DNA from: Acidimicrobiales bacterium
Lineage (GTDB): Bacteria > Actinomycetota > Acidimicrobiia > Acidimicrobiales > VFJN01
DNA length: 38,258 bases
NCBI GenBank assembly: GCA_030681555.1
Contig: JAUXRW010000016.1
Location: 1-38,258, forward strand
Reading direction: 5' to 3'
Each line of letters begins with the position of its first letter. Position 1 is the stretch's first letter. The translations under genes were made by a program, and so were the position numbers. Under the pieces are notes generated by a model. The model was given only the letters and a program-made list of their open reading frames with translations, had not been told where the DNA came from and made no database searches. Shown piece after piece: positions 17,854-27,246 of this stretch.

Positions 17854-18579
17854 ATGCCTTCGCTGGAGCGGATCGACGACCTCGGCACCATCCTGTCGAT
17901 CTGGGCCCACCCTGATGACGAGACCTACGTCGCCGGTGGCACGATGGCCGCCGCAACGGCGAACGGGCAGCGGGTCGTGTGCGTCTCGGCCACGGCCGGC
18001 GAGCTCGGCACCGACGACCCCGCAGCGTGGCCGCCGGAGCGCCTGGGTCGGGTGCGGCGCTGGGAGGCGCGCGCCGCCATGGCGGTGCTCGGCGTCGACG
18101 ACCACCGGTGGCTCGACCTTCCCGACGGCGGGCTTGCCGACCTCGCTCCGGAGGGCCCCGTCGGCCGGCTGGCGGACCTCATCGACGGGGTAAGCCCGGA
18201 CACGATCCTGACGTTCGCTCCCGAGGGCGGCACGTTCCACCCGGACCACCAGACCATCTCGCGATGGGTCACCCGGGCACGGGAGCGGGCCCGCCATCGG
18301 CCCCGCGTGCTGCACGAGGCCCTCACCGTCTCGCAGGTCCAGGAGTGGGGTGACCACTGGGAGCGCTGGGGCATCTTCATGTCCGACGACCGGCCGGCCG
18401 GTGTGCCCGACGAGGACGTCGCCTTCCGGATCGAGCTGACGGGCGCAGCCCTCGACCAGAAGGTGGCCGCCCTCACAGCCATGCACACGCAGGTGGCACC
18501 GGCCATCGCGCTGCTGGGCGAAGCGGACTTCCGAGCCAGCAACGCCGTGGAGTGCTTCGTGGACGCCGGCGCCGGGTGA
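17854..18579 (+). CDS. PIG-L/LmbE family deacetylase (MshB/Mca-like)
   Basis: WAHPDDETYVAGGTMA; FAPEGGTFHPDHQTISRW. Confidence 0.92.
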   Translation: MPSLERIDDLGTILSIWAHPDDETYVAGGTMAAATANGQRVVCVSATAGELGTDDPAAWPPERLGRVRRWEARAAMAVLGVDDHRWLDLPDGGLADLAPEGPVGRLADLIDGVSPDTILTFAPEGGTFHPDHQTISRWVTRARERARHRPRVLHEALTVSQVQEWGDHWERWGIFMSDDRPAGVPDEDVAFRIELTGAALDQKVAALTAMHTQVAPAIALLGEADFRASNAVECFVDAGAG

Positions 18580-18606
18580 CGACCCGCCGCAGGGCCGGGA
18601 GCGCAC

Positions 18607-20004
18607 CTACCCGGTCGGCGGCGCGTCGGCAGGAGCAGCCGCCGCCTCGCCGCCGGCCGGTGCTTCGTCGACGGGCGGTTCGGCGGCCGGCGGATCGGGG
18701 ATGACAGCCGGCACGGTCGGCGGCGGGGCGGCCGTCGTCGCCGTCGCAGCGGTAGGCGGCGTGGTCTCGGCCGTGCGCACCGGGGCTTCCCGCACAGCGC
18801 GGGCCTCGGTCGTGGTGGTCGTCGTCGGTGCAGTGGTGGTCGTCGTCTCGGTCGGAGGCGCACCGGCGTCGTCCGGTCCGGCCAGCGCAGCCAGTGTCGG
18901 CACGGCCACGAGGGCGGCGGCGATGCCGCCCGCCACGACGAGTATGGAGGCGCGGCGCCTGCGTCTCGGCGCAGTGGGAGCCCCGGCGAAGGTGACCGCA
19001 GGGATCACGGTGGTGCCGTCGCCTGGCACCGGTGCCGCGGTGGGCACCGTCGCGTGCAGCGCGACCGTCGGTTCGGCCACTGCGCCAGAAGCGGTAGCGG
19101 GCACGGGCGCCGTGGGCTGGTCGAGGGCGGTTCCCGCCAGCGCGACGGCGGCAGCGGTCGCGCCCGTCTGCGGGACCGGGACCCGCCCGTCGGCGAGCGC
19201 GGCGAGGTGGTCGCGCACCTCGGCCGCCGACGGCCGCTGCTCAGGGTCGCGAGCGCACATGCGGGCGAGGAGCGGACGCCATCCCTCCGGGGTCCCGGTG
19301 TGGACGTCCGGATCGCGCACGAGGCGGGCCATCGCCACCTCCTGCACGGTGCCGACGAACTCGTGGCGGCCGGTGAGCGCCTCTAGCAGCAGGAGACCGA
19401 GGGAGTACACGTCGGCGGCGGGGGTGACGTCGTGGCCTTGCACCTGCTCGGGCGCCATGTAGCCGGCCGTGCCGATGGCGATCGACGCCGAGGTCACCCG
19501 CGGAGAGTCGAGGAGGCGCACGATGCCGAAGTCCACGAGGCGCGACCGGCCTTGGGGATCGCAGAGGACGTTGGCCGGGGTGACGTCGCGGTGCACGACG
19601 CCGTGGCCGTGGATGAAGCCCAGGGCATCGGCCAGCTCCGCACCCAGCTCGGCCACCCGCCGGGGCTCGAGGGGTCCTCCCTCGGCTATGCACTCCGAGA
19701 GCGGCGGGCCGTCGACGAGCTCGAGGACGACGTAGGCGTCGTCACCGTGCGGGCCGGCGTCGAACACCCGGACGAGGCCGGGGTGGTTGAGGCTGGCCAG
19801 GACGCGCACCTCTTCGTCGAACCGAGCTCGGTCGGCGGGCGAGGCCGCCCGGTACACCTTCACGGCGACCCGCCGCTGGAGGAGGCGATCCTCGCCCTCG
19901 TAGACGTCGCCCATGCCTCCGCGAGCGATGTGGCGGAGCAGCGCGTAGCGGCTCCCGAGCACCGTGCCGACGTGGGGGGCGGTCTCGGTCGGACTGCTGG
20001 TCAC
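18607..20004 (-). CDS. Transmembrane serine/threonine protein kinase (PknB-type)
   Basis: GGMGDVYEG, VAVKVY, VVHRDVTPANVLCD, LVDFGIVRLL, GTAGYMAPEQ; TM helix then Thr/Pro-rich extracellular tail. Confidence 0.95.
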   Translation of the reverse strand: MTSSPTETAPHVGTVLGSRYALLRHIARGGMGDVYEGEDRLLQRRVAVKVYRAASPADRARFDEEVRVLASLNHPGLVRVFDAGPHGDDAYVVLELVDGPPLSECIAEGGPLEPRRVAELGAELADALGFIHGHGVVHRDVTPANVLCDPQGRSRLVDFGIVRLLDSPRVTSASIAIGTAGYMAPEQVQGHDVTPAADVYSLGLLLLEALTGRHEFVGTVQEVAMARLVRDPDVHTGTPEGWRPLLARMCARDPEQRPSAAEVRDHLAALADGRVPVPQTGATAAAVALAGTALDQPTAPVPATASGAVAEPTVALHATVPTAAPVPGDGTTVIPAVTFAGAPTAPRRRRRASILVVAGGIAAALVAVPTLAALAGPDDAGAPPTETTTTTAPTTTTTTEARAVREAPVRTAETTPPTAATATTAAPPPTVPAVIPDPPAAEPPVDEAPAGGEAAAAPADAPPTG

Positions 20005-20064
20005 CCGGGCCGTCTACCCATCGTCCGGGCCGCCTACCCCTCGCGTTTCTCGGCGCCTTGGTTC

Positions 20065-20090
20065 GTTTGACGGGCGGCGACCAGGGGTAA
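20065..20090 (+). promoter_or_regulatory. SigB/SigF-like promoter GTTT-N16-GGGTAA
   Basis: GTTT 20065-20068 and GGGTAA 20085-20090, 39 nt before GTG at 20129. Confidence 0.35.
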
Positions 20091-20128
20091 GCCGGCGGCA
20101 ACCCACCGCCTCACGAGGAGATGACGAC

Positions 20129-20335
20129 GTGCGCATGTGGCTCCGCTTCTCGATCGGGATGTTCGCCTCGGCTGTCGTGCTGCTCGTCAGCGCAGGTCTG
20201 GGCCTCGTGGGCTCGTGGGCCCTCGGCCCGGCCGCCATCGCCTCGATGGTGGCGGCCCTCATCGCCGTCGTGGCGATGGAGGAGCGCGACCACGCCGCAC
20301 CCCGCGAGCTCACCGCCGTCCCCGACCTCCGGTAG
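20129..20335 (+). CDS. Small two-helix membrane protein
   Basis: VRMWLRFSIGMFASAVVLLVSAGLGLVGSWALGPAAIASMVAALIAVVAMEERD; GAGGAG RBS upstream. Confidence 0.6.
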   Translation: MRMWLRFSIGMFASAVVLLVSAGLGLVGSWALGPAAIASMVAALIAVVAMEERDHAAPRELTAVPDLR

Positions 20336-20369
20336 CCACGCAGCCCCCCCCGCTGACGCGGGCTTCCAC

Positions 20370-20785
20370 CCACCCGACCGGGGGCGAGCCCCCTCCCCAC
20401 GCTGTTCGCCGGGTTCCTCGCCGCTCCTCGCCGTCGCCGCCCTGTTGCACGTCCTCGCCTCGACCACGCGGGTGCGGGCGCATGACTTCGCGGTGCTGCG
20501 GGCCATCGGCCTCACCGCCGTGGCACCCGCGCCGTCGTCAGCGTGCAGGGCACGGCCATCTTCGTCACAGGCCTCGCCCTCGGGATCCCCCTCGGCGTCG
20601 CGCTGGGCCGGACGGGCTGGGGGCTCGTCGCCGACAGCGTGCCCCTTGACCAGGTCGCACCGTTCGCCATGGCCACCGTGATGCTGCTCGTTCCCGTGGC
20701 GCTGCTGGCTGCGCAGGTGGTGGCCTACGCCCCCGGCCGGCGGGTCGCCCGGATGCACGCCGCAGAGGTGCTCCGCACGGAGTGA
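20370..20785 (+). pseudogene. C-terminal fragment of an FtsX-like ABC transporter permease, frameshifted
   Basis: LLAVAALLHVLASTTRVRAHDFAVLRAIGLTA in one frame, then AVVSVQGTAIFVTGLALGIPLGVALGRTGWGLVADSVPLDQVAPFA...RRVARMHAAEVLRTE in another; no N-terminal portion upstream. Confidence 0.7.
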
Positions 20786-20838
20786 CGGCGTCCGCCGGGT
20801 CGTCCGGCGACCAGGTGACCACGTCCTAGGCTCTCGAC

Positions 20839-21498
20839 GTGCCGATCCGGGTCGTGCTGGCAGAGGACAACACCCTGTTGCGCGAGGGCATCGCGCGGCT
20901 CCTCGAGCGCGCCACCGACATCGATCTCGTGGGCGTGGCGGCCGACCGGCCCGAGCTCGAGGCCCTCATCGAGGCGGCCTCGCCCGACCTGGTCGTCACG
21001 GACATCCGGATGCCGCCCAGCGGCACCGACGAGGGCATCCAGATCGCCGCCCAGCTCCGACGCAACCGCCCCGAGGTCGGCGTGGTCGTGCTCAGCCAGT
21101 ACGCCGACCCGGCCTACGCCCTCGCCCTGCTCGACGGCGGTTCGGAGGGCCGCGCCTACCTACTGAAGGAGCGGGTCAGCGAGGTCGAGGAGCTGCTGGC
21201 CGCGATCCGCGAGGTGGCGGCCGGCGGATCCGTGATCGACGCCAAGGTCGTGGAGTCGCTGGTGTCGTCCCGGCGCCCGCACACATCCGACGTCGACCGG
21301 CTCACCCCCCGGGAACGGGAGATCCTCGGGGAGATGGCGCAGGGCAAGAGCAACGCGGCCATCGCCGCTGCGCTGGTGCTGTCCACGCGGGCGGTCGAGA
21401 AGCACACCAACTCCATCTTCTCGAAGCTCGGGCTCTCGGAGGAGATCGACGTGAACCGACGGGTGAAGGCGGTGCTCCTCTACCTCGCCGCCGCGTGA
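20839..21498 (+). CDS. NarL/LuxR-family response regulator
   Basis: VVLAEDNTLLREGI, VVTDIRMPP, YLLKERV, LTPREREILGEMAQGKSNAAIAAALVLSTRAVEKHTNSIFSKLGL. Confidence 0.94.
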   Translation: MPIRVVLAEDNTLLREGIARLLERATDIDLVGVAADRPELEALIEAASPDLVVTDIRMPPSGTDEGIQIAAQLRRNRPEVGVVVLSQYADPAYALALLDGGSEGRAYLLKERVSEVEELLAAIREVAAGGSVIDAKVVESLVSSRRPHTSDVDRLTPREREILGEMAQGKSNAAIAAALVLSTRAVEKHTNSIFSKLGLSEEIDVNRRVKAVLLYLAAA

Positions 21499-21572
21499 GG
21501 GAGGGTAGCCCCACCCCTCCACACCGGCCCGCACCCTGTTGCTCGCGGGCCTGCGGTAGGAAGAATGCGGAG

Positions 21573-21962
21573 GTGAAGGTGGTGTCGACCGACGGGGTGT
21601 CCGTGCTGATCGTGGACGATCAGCTGCCGTTCCGCCTCGCGGCGCGGGCCGTGCTCCGCCGCGCCGAGGGCTTCGAGCTCGTCGGCGAAGCGGCCGACGG
21701 CGACGAGGCCGTCGCCATGGCGGCCGAGCTGCGCCCGAGCCTCGTCCTGATGGACATCAACATGCCGACGATGAACGGCATCGAGGCGACCCGCCAGATC
21801 ATGGCGGCGGCGCCGGGCACCACCGTGTTCCTCTGCTCGACCTACCAGCGCTCTGACCTCCCGCCCGAGGCGGAGAGCTCCGGGTTCGCGGCTTACGTGA
21901 ACAAGGAGGAGCTCGGACCCGACCTCCTCCGCCGCCTCTGGGACGACCGCGGGGGCGACTGA
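21573..21962 (+). CDS. Stand-alone receiver-domain response regulator
   Basis: VLIVDDQLPFRLAARAVL, LVLMDINMPTMNGIEATRQI, AYVNKEEL; no output domain. Confidence 0.88.
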   Translation: MKVVSTDGVSVLIVDDQLPFRLAARAVLRRAEGFELVGEAADGDEAVAMAAELRPSLVLMDINMPTMNGIEATRQIMAAAPGTTVFLCSTYQRSDLPPEAESSGFAAYVNKEELGPDLLRRLWDDRGGD

Positions 21963-21972
21963 AACCCTGACG

Positions 21973-24411
21973 TCAGCGGACCTGGAGGATGCGGGCCCGG
22001 CCCGCGTGCCCACCGGCCGCCCGGGTTGCCGGCTCACCGACCACGTTGGCCACCGCCACCAGCGCCACCAGGGCCAGCGCGATCAGGCCGAGCGGCACCG
22101 ACGGCGTGGTGGCCGCGCCGAGCTGGCCGGCGAACGCGAGCCAGGTCCAGCGACCCACCGCGATGCCGAGAGGCACGCCGATCACCACGGCGCCGGCGAG
22201 CAGGAGGTTTGTCTGCCAGCGGACGGTGCGGCGCACCTCGCCGCGCCGGAAGCCGAGGGCGGAGAGCACCGCGTAGGTGCGGGCCTGGCGCCGGACGGAA
22301 GCGCTCAGGGTGGTGGCCAGGGCGATCACCGCGGCCAGGGCGAGGAGCCCTGCCAACAGGTGCGCCGTGCCGCGCGCCGGGCTGAGGGCCGCCACCTCGG
22401 CCGGCCGCTGCTCCGTGTAGATCGAACCGGCCATGGCGGGCAGGCCGTACGTCATCTCGGCCGCCACCATCTCGACGACGCTCGGCGCGAACCGACCTGC
22501 GTCTACGCCCTCGGCAAGACGCACCATGGCGGTTCCCCGGAAAGCCGCGTCGTCCAGCTCGGCCAGCGTGTCGTAGGTGACGAGTGCTCCTTGCCCCAGG
22601 CTCGGATGCGAGCTGGCCAGGGGACCGATGGCGGGCAGCGCGACCATCCCCACCACTCGCAGCTCCCCCAGCCGGGTCGTGACCTCGTCGCCCAGCCCGA
22701 CGCCGAGCTCCCCCGCGGTCACGCGGCCGAAGGCGATCTCGTCGCTCGCTCGGGGAAGGCGTCCGTCGACCACCGTAACCGGCGGCGGGCCGCTCACCGG
22801 CTCGATCCCCATCGTGCTCACGCTGCTGCCGTCCACGGTGATGCGCCCGTTGCCCGTCACCATCAGCGCGGCGATCCGTCCGTCGGCCGCTTCGACCACG
22901 GCCGGCCCACCCTCGGTGATGATCTCCTCGTACCCGCCACCGAACTCGACGACGAGATCGGCGGCCCACCCGTACCGGTCCGGCTCCCGGAGGAGCTGAC
23001 GTACGCCTGCTCCGAACGTCAGCGCGCTGATGATGGCCGTGATCGACAGGACGCAGGCCGCCAACGTGGCGCGCGACGGCACCGTTCGACCACCCGCCCC
23101 TGATCCCGCGGCGTGGGCGGCGCCCACGGTGGCGACGGGCCCCAGGCCCATGCCGGCCAGTCCCTGGACGAGGCGGGACCGGGAGGGGCGGGCCCCCGCA
23201 CCGGCCTGCTGCCGGCGGAGCGTGAACCGGCTCATCGCCAGGACGAAGGCGCCCAGGACGAGACCGAGCACGAGCGCGCCGAGCCCCAGCACGGTGACAT
23301 CGATGTCCAGGCCGCGATCGGGCTCGAACGCCCGTACCGGCCCGACGGGACCCACGGGCGACAGCGCGATCGCGAGCGCTACGGCACCCACCGCTCCGAG
23401 CATGACAGCGGCGATGGCCGGTGCCGCCAACCCCATGGCCGCGCGCCCCGGCGCGAACCCGACGGATCGCAGGGTGGGGACGTCGGGCGAGGCAGCAGCG
23501 AGGAGCCGCGCGGCGCCGAGCGCACCGAGGACCAACGCGGCCGCCGCAGCGAAGCCGCCGAAGATCCCGAGGGTCGCCACGATGGGACGGATGCCGCGCT
23601 GCACGCCCTCCAGCTGCTCGTCGTTGCGGCGGACGTTCACGGCCACGTCCTCCGGCAACAGGGCCTGGTAGCCGTCGAGCACGTCCTCGACCCGCGCTCC
23701 CGGAGCGAGGGTGAGGGCCTGCCAGATGTAGCCCCCGGCGACGTCAGCGAGGTCGCGGGTGGCCGCCTCGCTCAGGAGGATCCGGGGCGAGCGGTCGAAG
23801 TCGTCGGCCAGCGCCTCCTCGGCGAACTGGCCGATGCCGACGACGTGCATCGTGGCCTCGCCCACGCGCGGGAAGTCCCGTGGGTCGCCTTCACCGATCT
23901 CGAAGATCCCGAACTCGAGCTCGGATCCCACCTCGAGGCCTCCGAGCTCCGCGCCGATCGTGTTGACGAAGGCCTCGTCGGGAGCATCGGGGTCCGGGAG
24001 CCGACCCTCGACCAGGGTGGCCCGGTCGGTCTCGGTGTAGCGGCCGTCCAGTGAACCGACGACCTCCCCGCCGAGATCCGCGAAGGCCACGCCGTCCTCG
24101 GCGAGCAGGTACATCTTCTCCAGCCCGAAGTGGGTCGCGGCATGGGCCACACCGTCGAGCGACCGGGCCCGCTCGACCACGGGGGCCACGACCTCCGGGC
24201 CCGCGTCTTCGGCGAAGACGACCGGGTTCAGGGCGACGTCGCTCGCGTTGCTCGCCTCGAGGTACCGCGGGAAGGCCGACGCGGTGCGTCGGGCGGCGGC
24301 CATGGACGTGAGCCCGACACCACCCGTGAGGGCGAGCACGAGGGCCAGGCCGAACATCGCCCGCCGGTTCGCCCGCAGCGTGCGGCGCGCGAGGAGCCAG
24401 AGCGCGGCCAT
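21973..24411 (-). CDS. FtsX-like ABC transporter permease
   Basis: 812 aa, N-terminal TM + large extracytoplasmic domains + FtsX C-terminal TM (YAVLSALGFRRGEVRRTVRWQTNLLLAGAVVIGVPLGIAVGRW). Confidence 0.9.
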   Translation of the reverse strand: MAALWLLARRTLRANRRAMFGLALVLALTGGVGLTSMAAARRTASAFPRYLEASNASDVALNPVVFAEDAGPEVVAPVVERARSLDGVAHAATHFGLEKMYLLAEDGVAFADLGGEVVGSLDGRYTETDRATLVEGRLPDPDAPDEAFVNTIGAELGGLEVGSELEFGIFEIGEGDPRDFPRVGEATMHVVGIGQFAEEALADDFDRSPRILLSEAATRDLADVAGGYIWQALTLAPGARVEDVLDGYQALLPEDVAVNVRRNDEQLEGVQRGIRPIVATLGIFGGFAAAAALVLGALGAARLLAAASPDVPTLRSVGFAPGRAAMGLAAPAIAAVMLGAVGAVALAIALSPVGPVGPVRAFEPDRGLDIDVTVLGLGALVLGLVLGAFVLAMSRFTLRRQQAGAGARPSRSRLVQGLAGMGLGPVATVGAAHAAGSGAGGRTVPSRATLAACVLSITAIISALTFGAGVRQLLREPDRYGWAADLVVEFGGGYEEIITEGGPAVVEAADGRIAALMVTGNGRITVDGSSVSTMGIEPVSGPPPVTVVDGRLPRASDEIAFGRVTAGELGVGLGDEVTTRLGELRVVGMVALPAIGPLASSHPSLGQGALVTYDTLAELDDAAFRGTAMVRLAEGVDAGRFAPSVVEMVAAEMTYGLPAMAGSIYTEQRPAEVAALSPARGTAHLLAGLLALAAVIALATTLSASVRRQARTYAVLSALGFRRGEVRRTVRWQTNLLLAGAVVIGVPLGIAVGRWTWLAFAGQLGAATTPSVPLGLIALALVALVAVANVVGEPATRAAGGHAGRARILQVR

Positions 24412-26486
24412 CAGACGGGGACCTGCCCGGCGACGGTGGCGCCCTCACCCGGCGCCGATCGCCACTCCACGCTGCCCCCGATGGCGCCCAGCCGGTCGCT
24501 CATGTTCACGTATCCATGACCGGCGGTGGCCGCGCCCACGTCGAAGCCAGGACCGTCGTCGGCCACCGCGAAGCGCAGCAGGCCGTCGGCCTCCTCGACC
24601 TTGATGTGCACTGTCGCCTCGGGGGCGTGCTTGCCCGCGTTCTGCAGCGCCTCGAGGCAGCAGAAGTACACGGCCGCCTCGACCTCGCTCGGGTGACGGC
24701 CCACCGCGCTGTCGACGCCGACCGCCAGCGGGCTCCGGGTCGCAGCGGCTCGCAGCGCCTCGTTGAGGCCGCTGTCCATGAGCAACGGGGGGTAGATGCC
24801 GTGGGCGAGGTCGCGCAGCTCCTGGATCGTGTCCTTCACGGCATCGCCCAGCGCGTCGAGCATCTCCCGAGCGGACTCCGGATCGTCACCCAGCATGTCC
24901 TTGGCCAGCCGCAGGTTCACCGCCAGCGCGACCAGGTGCTGCTGCGCTCCGTCGTGGAGGTTGCGCTCGATCTTGCGGCGCTCCGCGTCGCCGGTGGCCA
25001 CGATCCGGGCACGGGAGGCCTGCAGGTCGTCGTTGGCCCGCTTGAGGTTCTCGAGGCTCTCCTGCAGGGCGGAGTCGAGCTGCACGTTGTGGAGGGCGAG
25101 GCCGACCTGCCGGGCCAGCTCGGTGAGGACGCGGTCGTCCTCCTCGGTGAACCGGTCGTCGTCGGTGCCCCGCTCGATGACGAGGAGCCCGAGCAGCTCG
25201 CCGCTGTGCGACACCGGGGCGACGCGGAGCTGAGCGCGATCACGCCCCTCGAGCAGCGGCGGGAGCCAGATCTCCAGCCAGACGTTCCCGGTGACCCCCG
25301 CCCGCGTGACCACCGGCTGCTCCTCGGGGCCGAGCACGAGGGGAGGCGCCGTGCGGTCGGGCACCGACACGGTTAGCTCGAGGCGACCCGCGGTGCCCGT
25401 CCAGATCTCCGCCCGCCGGAGCACCAGCACCTTGCGGAGCGACTCGGCCAGCTGCAGCAGCAGCTCGTCCATGGGGATCGATCGGCTGAGGCGACTGCCC
25501 CACGTGCGCAGGACCTCGTCGGGCGGGTGGCGCTCGCCGTAGACCAGCCGGTTGGCGCTCTCGGCCAGGCGCTCGCGCGTGGGCACGTAGGCCACTGCCG
25601 CCACCGCGGCCGCCAGCATGGAGAGCACGAGGAGACGACGCTCGGCGTCGTCGGGCGACCGGCCGAGGCCGATGACGATCACGAGGTAGACGACGACGAC
25701 GACCGCCGTGACCCCGGTGGCCGACACGGTGTGGACCAGCACGCGATCGACGCGGCGGGACATGCGGGCGCTCGTGCCCGCGGCGAGGGCCAGCGGGACG
25801 AGGGCCGTGGCTGCGGCCGCTACTTCGGCGGCGTAGGAGGGCCAGTCGACGAGCAGGTGCAGCGCCGCGACGACGAGGGCCACCTCGACGATGACGGCCA
25901 CCGCGCAGCCGACCAGCTGGAGGCGCTGACGAGCCATGCCCGCAGACCGGAGGTAGGTCTGGTGCGCGGCCGGCAGGCCGATCAGGAGGGCGAGCACGAC
26001 GCCGGCCGCCACTCCGGCCACCGAGGGGGCGCGGTCGGCGATGGCGAGCCACACGCCGATGGCAGCGGCACACACGTACCCGGTGATGGCCAGCGAGCGA
26101 AGGCCGGGTCGGGCCAGGCTCCCGTCCGGCATCACCAGCTCGAGGTGAAGGGCCGCCGCCGGGATGATCGCCGATGCGACGGCGTGGAGAGCGTCGAGGT
26201 CGGCCAACGTCGCCGTCGCCGCGCACGCTCCCCCGGCGACGGCGGCTCCGCCCACGACGAGGCCGAGCCGTTCGCTCCCGCGCCTCGCAAGCACGAGTGC
26301 GGCGCCGGCCCAGAACGCGACGAGCGCGGCCCGCACCCAGTCGCCGGCGACCACCGAGCTGTCGGTGACGCTGGCTGCGGCGAGCCCGAGGGACACCACC
26401 CCGGCGAGCCCGGCGAGGGCACGTGCGGTGCCGGCGACGGGCGGCGCCTCCGGGGCGTGGTCGAGTGTCGTGCGGACGGTGGTCAC
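24411..26486 (-). CDS. NarL-type sensor histidine kinase (multi-TM, GAF, HisKA_3, HATPase_c)
   Basis: ERRKIERNLHDGAQQHLVALAVNLRLAKDML; EALQNAGKHAPEA; VADDGPGFDVGAATAGHGYVNMSDRLGAIGG; stop overlaps permease start (TGATG). Confidence 0.93.
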   Translation of the reverse strand: MTTVRTTLDHAPEAPPVAGTARALAGLAGVVSLGLAAASVTDSSVVAGDWVRAALVAFWAGAALVLARRGSERLGLVVGGAAVAGGACAATATLADLDALHAVASAIIPAAALHLELVMPDGSLARPGLRSLAITGYVCAAAIGVWLAIADRAPSVAGVAAGVVLALLIGLPAAHQTYLRSAGMARQRLQLVGCAVAVIVEVALVVAALHLLVDWPSYAAEVAAAATALVPLALAAGTSARMSRRVDRVLVHTVSATGVTAVVVVVYLVIVIGLGRSPDDAERRLLVLSMLAAAVAAVAYVPTRERLAESANRLVYGERHPPDEVLRTWGSRLSRSIPMDELLLQLAESLRKVLVLRRAEIWTGTAGRLELTVSVPDRTAPPLVLGPEEQPVVTRAGVTGNVWLEIWLPPLLEGRDRAQLRVAPVSHSGELLGLLVIERGTDDDRFTEEDDRVLTELARQVGLALHNVQLDSALQESLENLKRANDDLQASRARIVATGDAERRKIERNLHDGAQQHLVALAVNLRLAKDMLGDDPESAREMLDALGDAVKDTIQELRDLAHGIYPPLLMDSGLNEALRAAATRSPLAVGVDSAVGRHPSEVEAAVYFCCLEALQNAGKHAPEATVHIKVEEADGLLRFAVADDGPGFDVGAATAGHGYVNMSDRLGAIGGSVEWRSAPGEGATVAGQVPV

Positions 26487-26505
26487 GGGGTGATCGGATC
26501 GCCGC

Positions 26506-27246
26506 TCAGGCGAGCGGAGCGGGGCGGTCGCCCGGGGCGACGACCTTGCCGTCCTTCATGCGGGCGACCCGCTGCGCCGCTGCGGCCACGTCGTCGTCGT
26601 GCGTCACCATGAGGATGGTCTGGCCACCCCGGTGGAGCCGGCGGAACAGCTCGATGACCTCCTGGCCGCCCTCCGAGTCGAGCGCGCCAGTGGGCTCGTC
26701 GGCCAGGAGCAGGGTGGGCTCGTTGGCGAGCGCGCGGGCGATGGCGAGGCGTTGCCGCTGCCCGCCCGATAAGGAGCCCGGCGCCGCCTTGGCCTTGTCG
26801 GGGAGGCCGAGCAGGTCGAGCAGGTCGCGTGCGCGGGTCTCGGCGGGGCGCCGCTTCACGCCGGCGACCATGGCGGGGAGGGCGACGTTCTCCAGCACGG
26901 TCATGCCCTCCAGCAGGTTGAAGAACTGGAAGACGATGCCGATGTGACGGCGCCGCATGTGAGCCAACTCGTCCTCCGTCTTGCCGGTGACCTCCTCGCC
27001 CCCGAGGGAGATCGTGCCCTCGTCGGGCTGGTCGAGCCCGGCGACGAGGTTGAGCAGCGTGGACTTGCCGCAGCCTGACGGACCCATGATGGCGACGAAC
27101 TCGCCGGGCCCCATCTGGAAGTCGGTGCCGCGCAATGCTCGGACCGGTGCGTTCTCGGCTTCGAACGTGCGACGGACGCCGCGCACGTCGAGCACGAGGT
27201 CGGACGGCGCGATCAAGGGCTGGGGTGCGGGCTCGGTGGTCGTCAT
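26506..27246 (-). CDS. ABC transporter ATP-binding protein (LolD/MacB-like)
   Basis: Walker A MGPSGCGKST, LSGGQRQRLAIARAL, LLLADEPTGALD; ATGA overlap with upstream gene. Confidence 0.96.
   Translation of the reverse strand: MTTTEPAPQPLIAPSDLVLDVRGVRRTFEAENAPVRALRGTDFQMGPGEFVAIMGPSGCGKSTLLNLVAGLDQPDEGTISLGGEEVTGKTEDELAHMRRRHIGIVFQFFNLLEGMTVLENVALPAMVAGVKRRPAETRARDLLDLLGLPDKAKAAPGSLSGGQRQRLAIARALANEPTLLLADEPTGALDSEGGQEVIELFRRLHRGGQTILMVTHDDDVAAAAQRVARMKDGKVVAPGDRPAPLA

Noticed and set aside
18780-18860. Repetitive GTCGTGGTGGTCGTCGTC tract
   Set aside because: Encodes the Thr-rich extracellular linker (TTTTTAPTTTTTTEA) of the kinase; codon-level simple repeat, not a CRISPR or structural element.
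22006-23103. 365-aa and neighbouring plus-strand ORFs antisense to the permease
   Set aside because: High-GC mirror ORFs; the minus-strand FtsX permease is clearly the coding strand.
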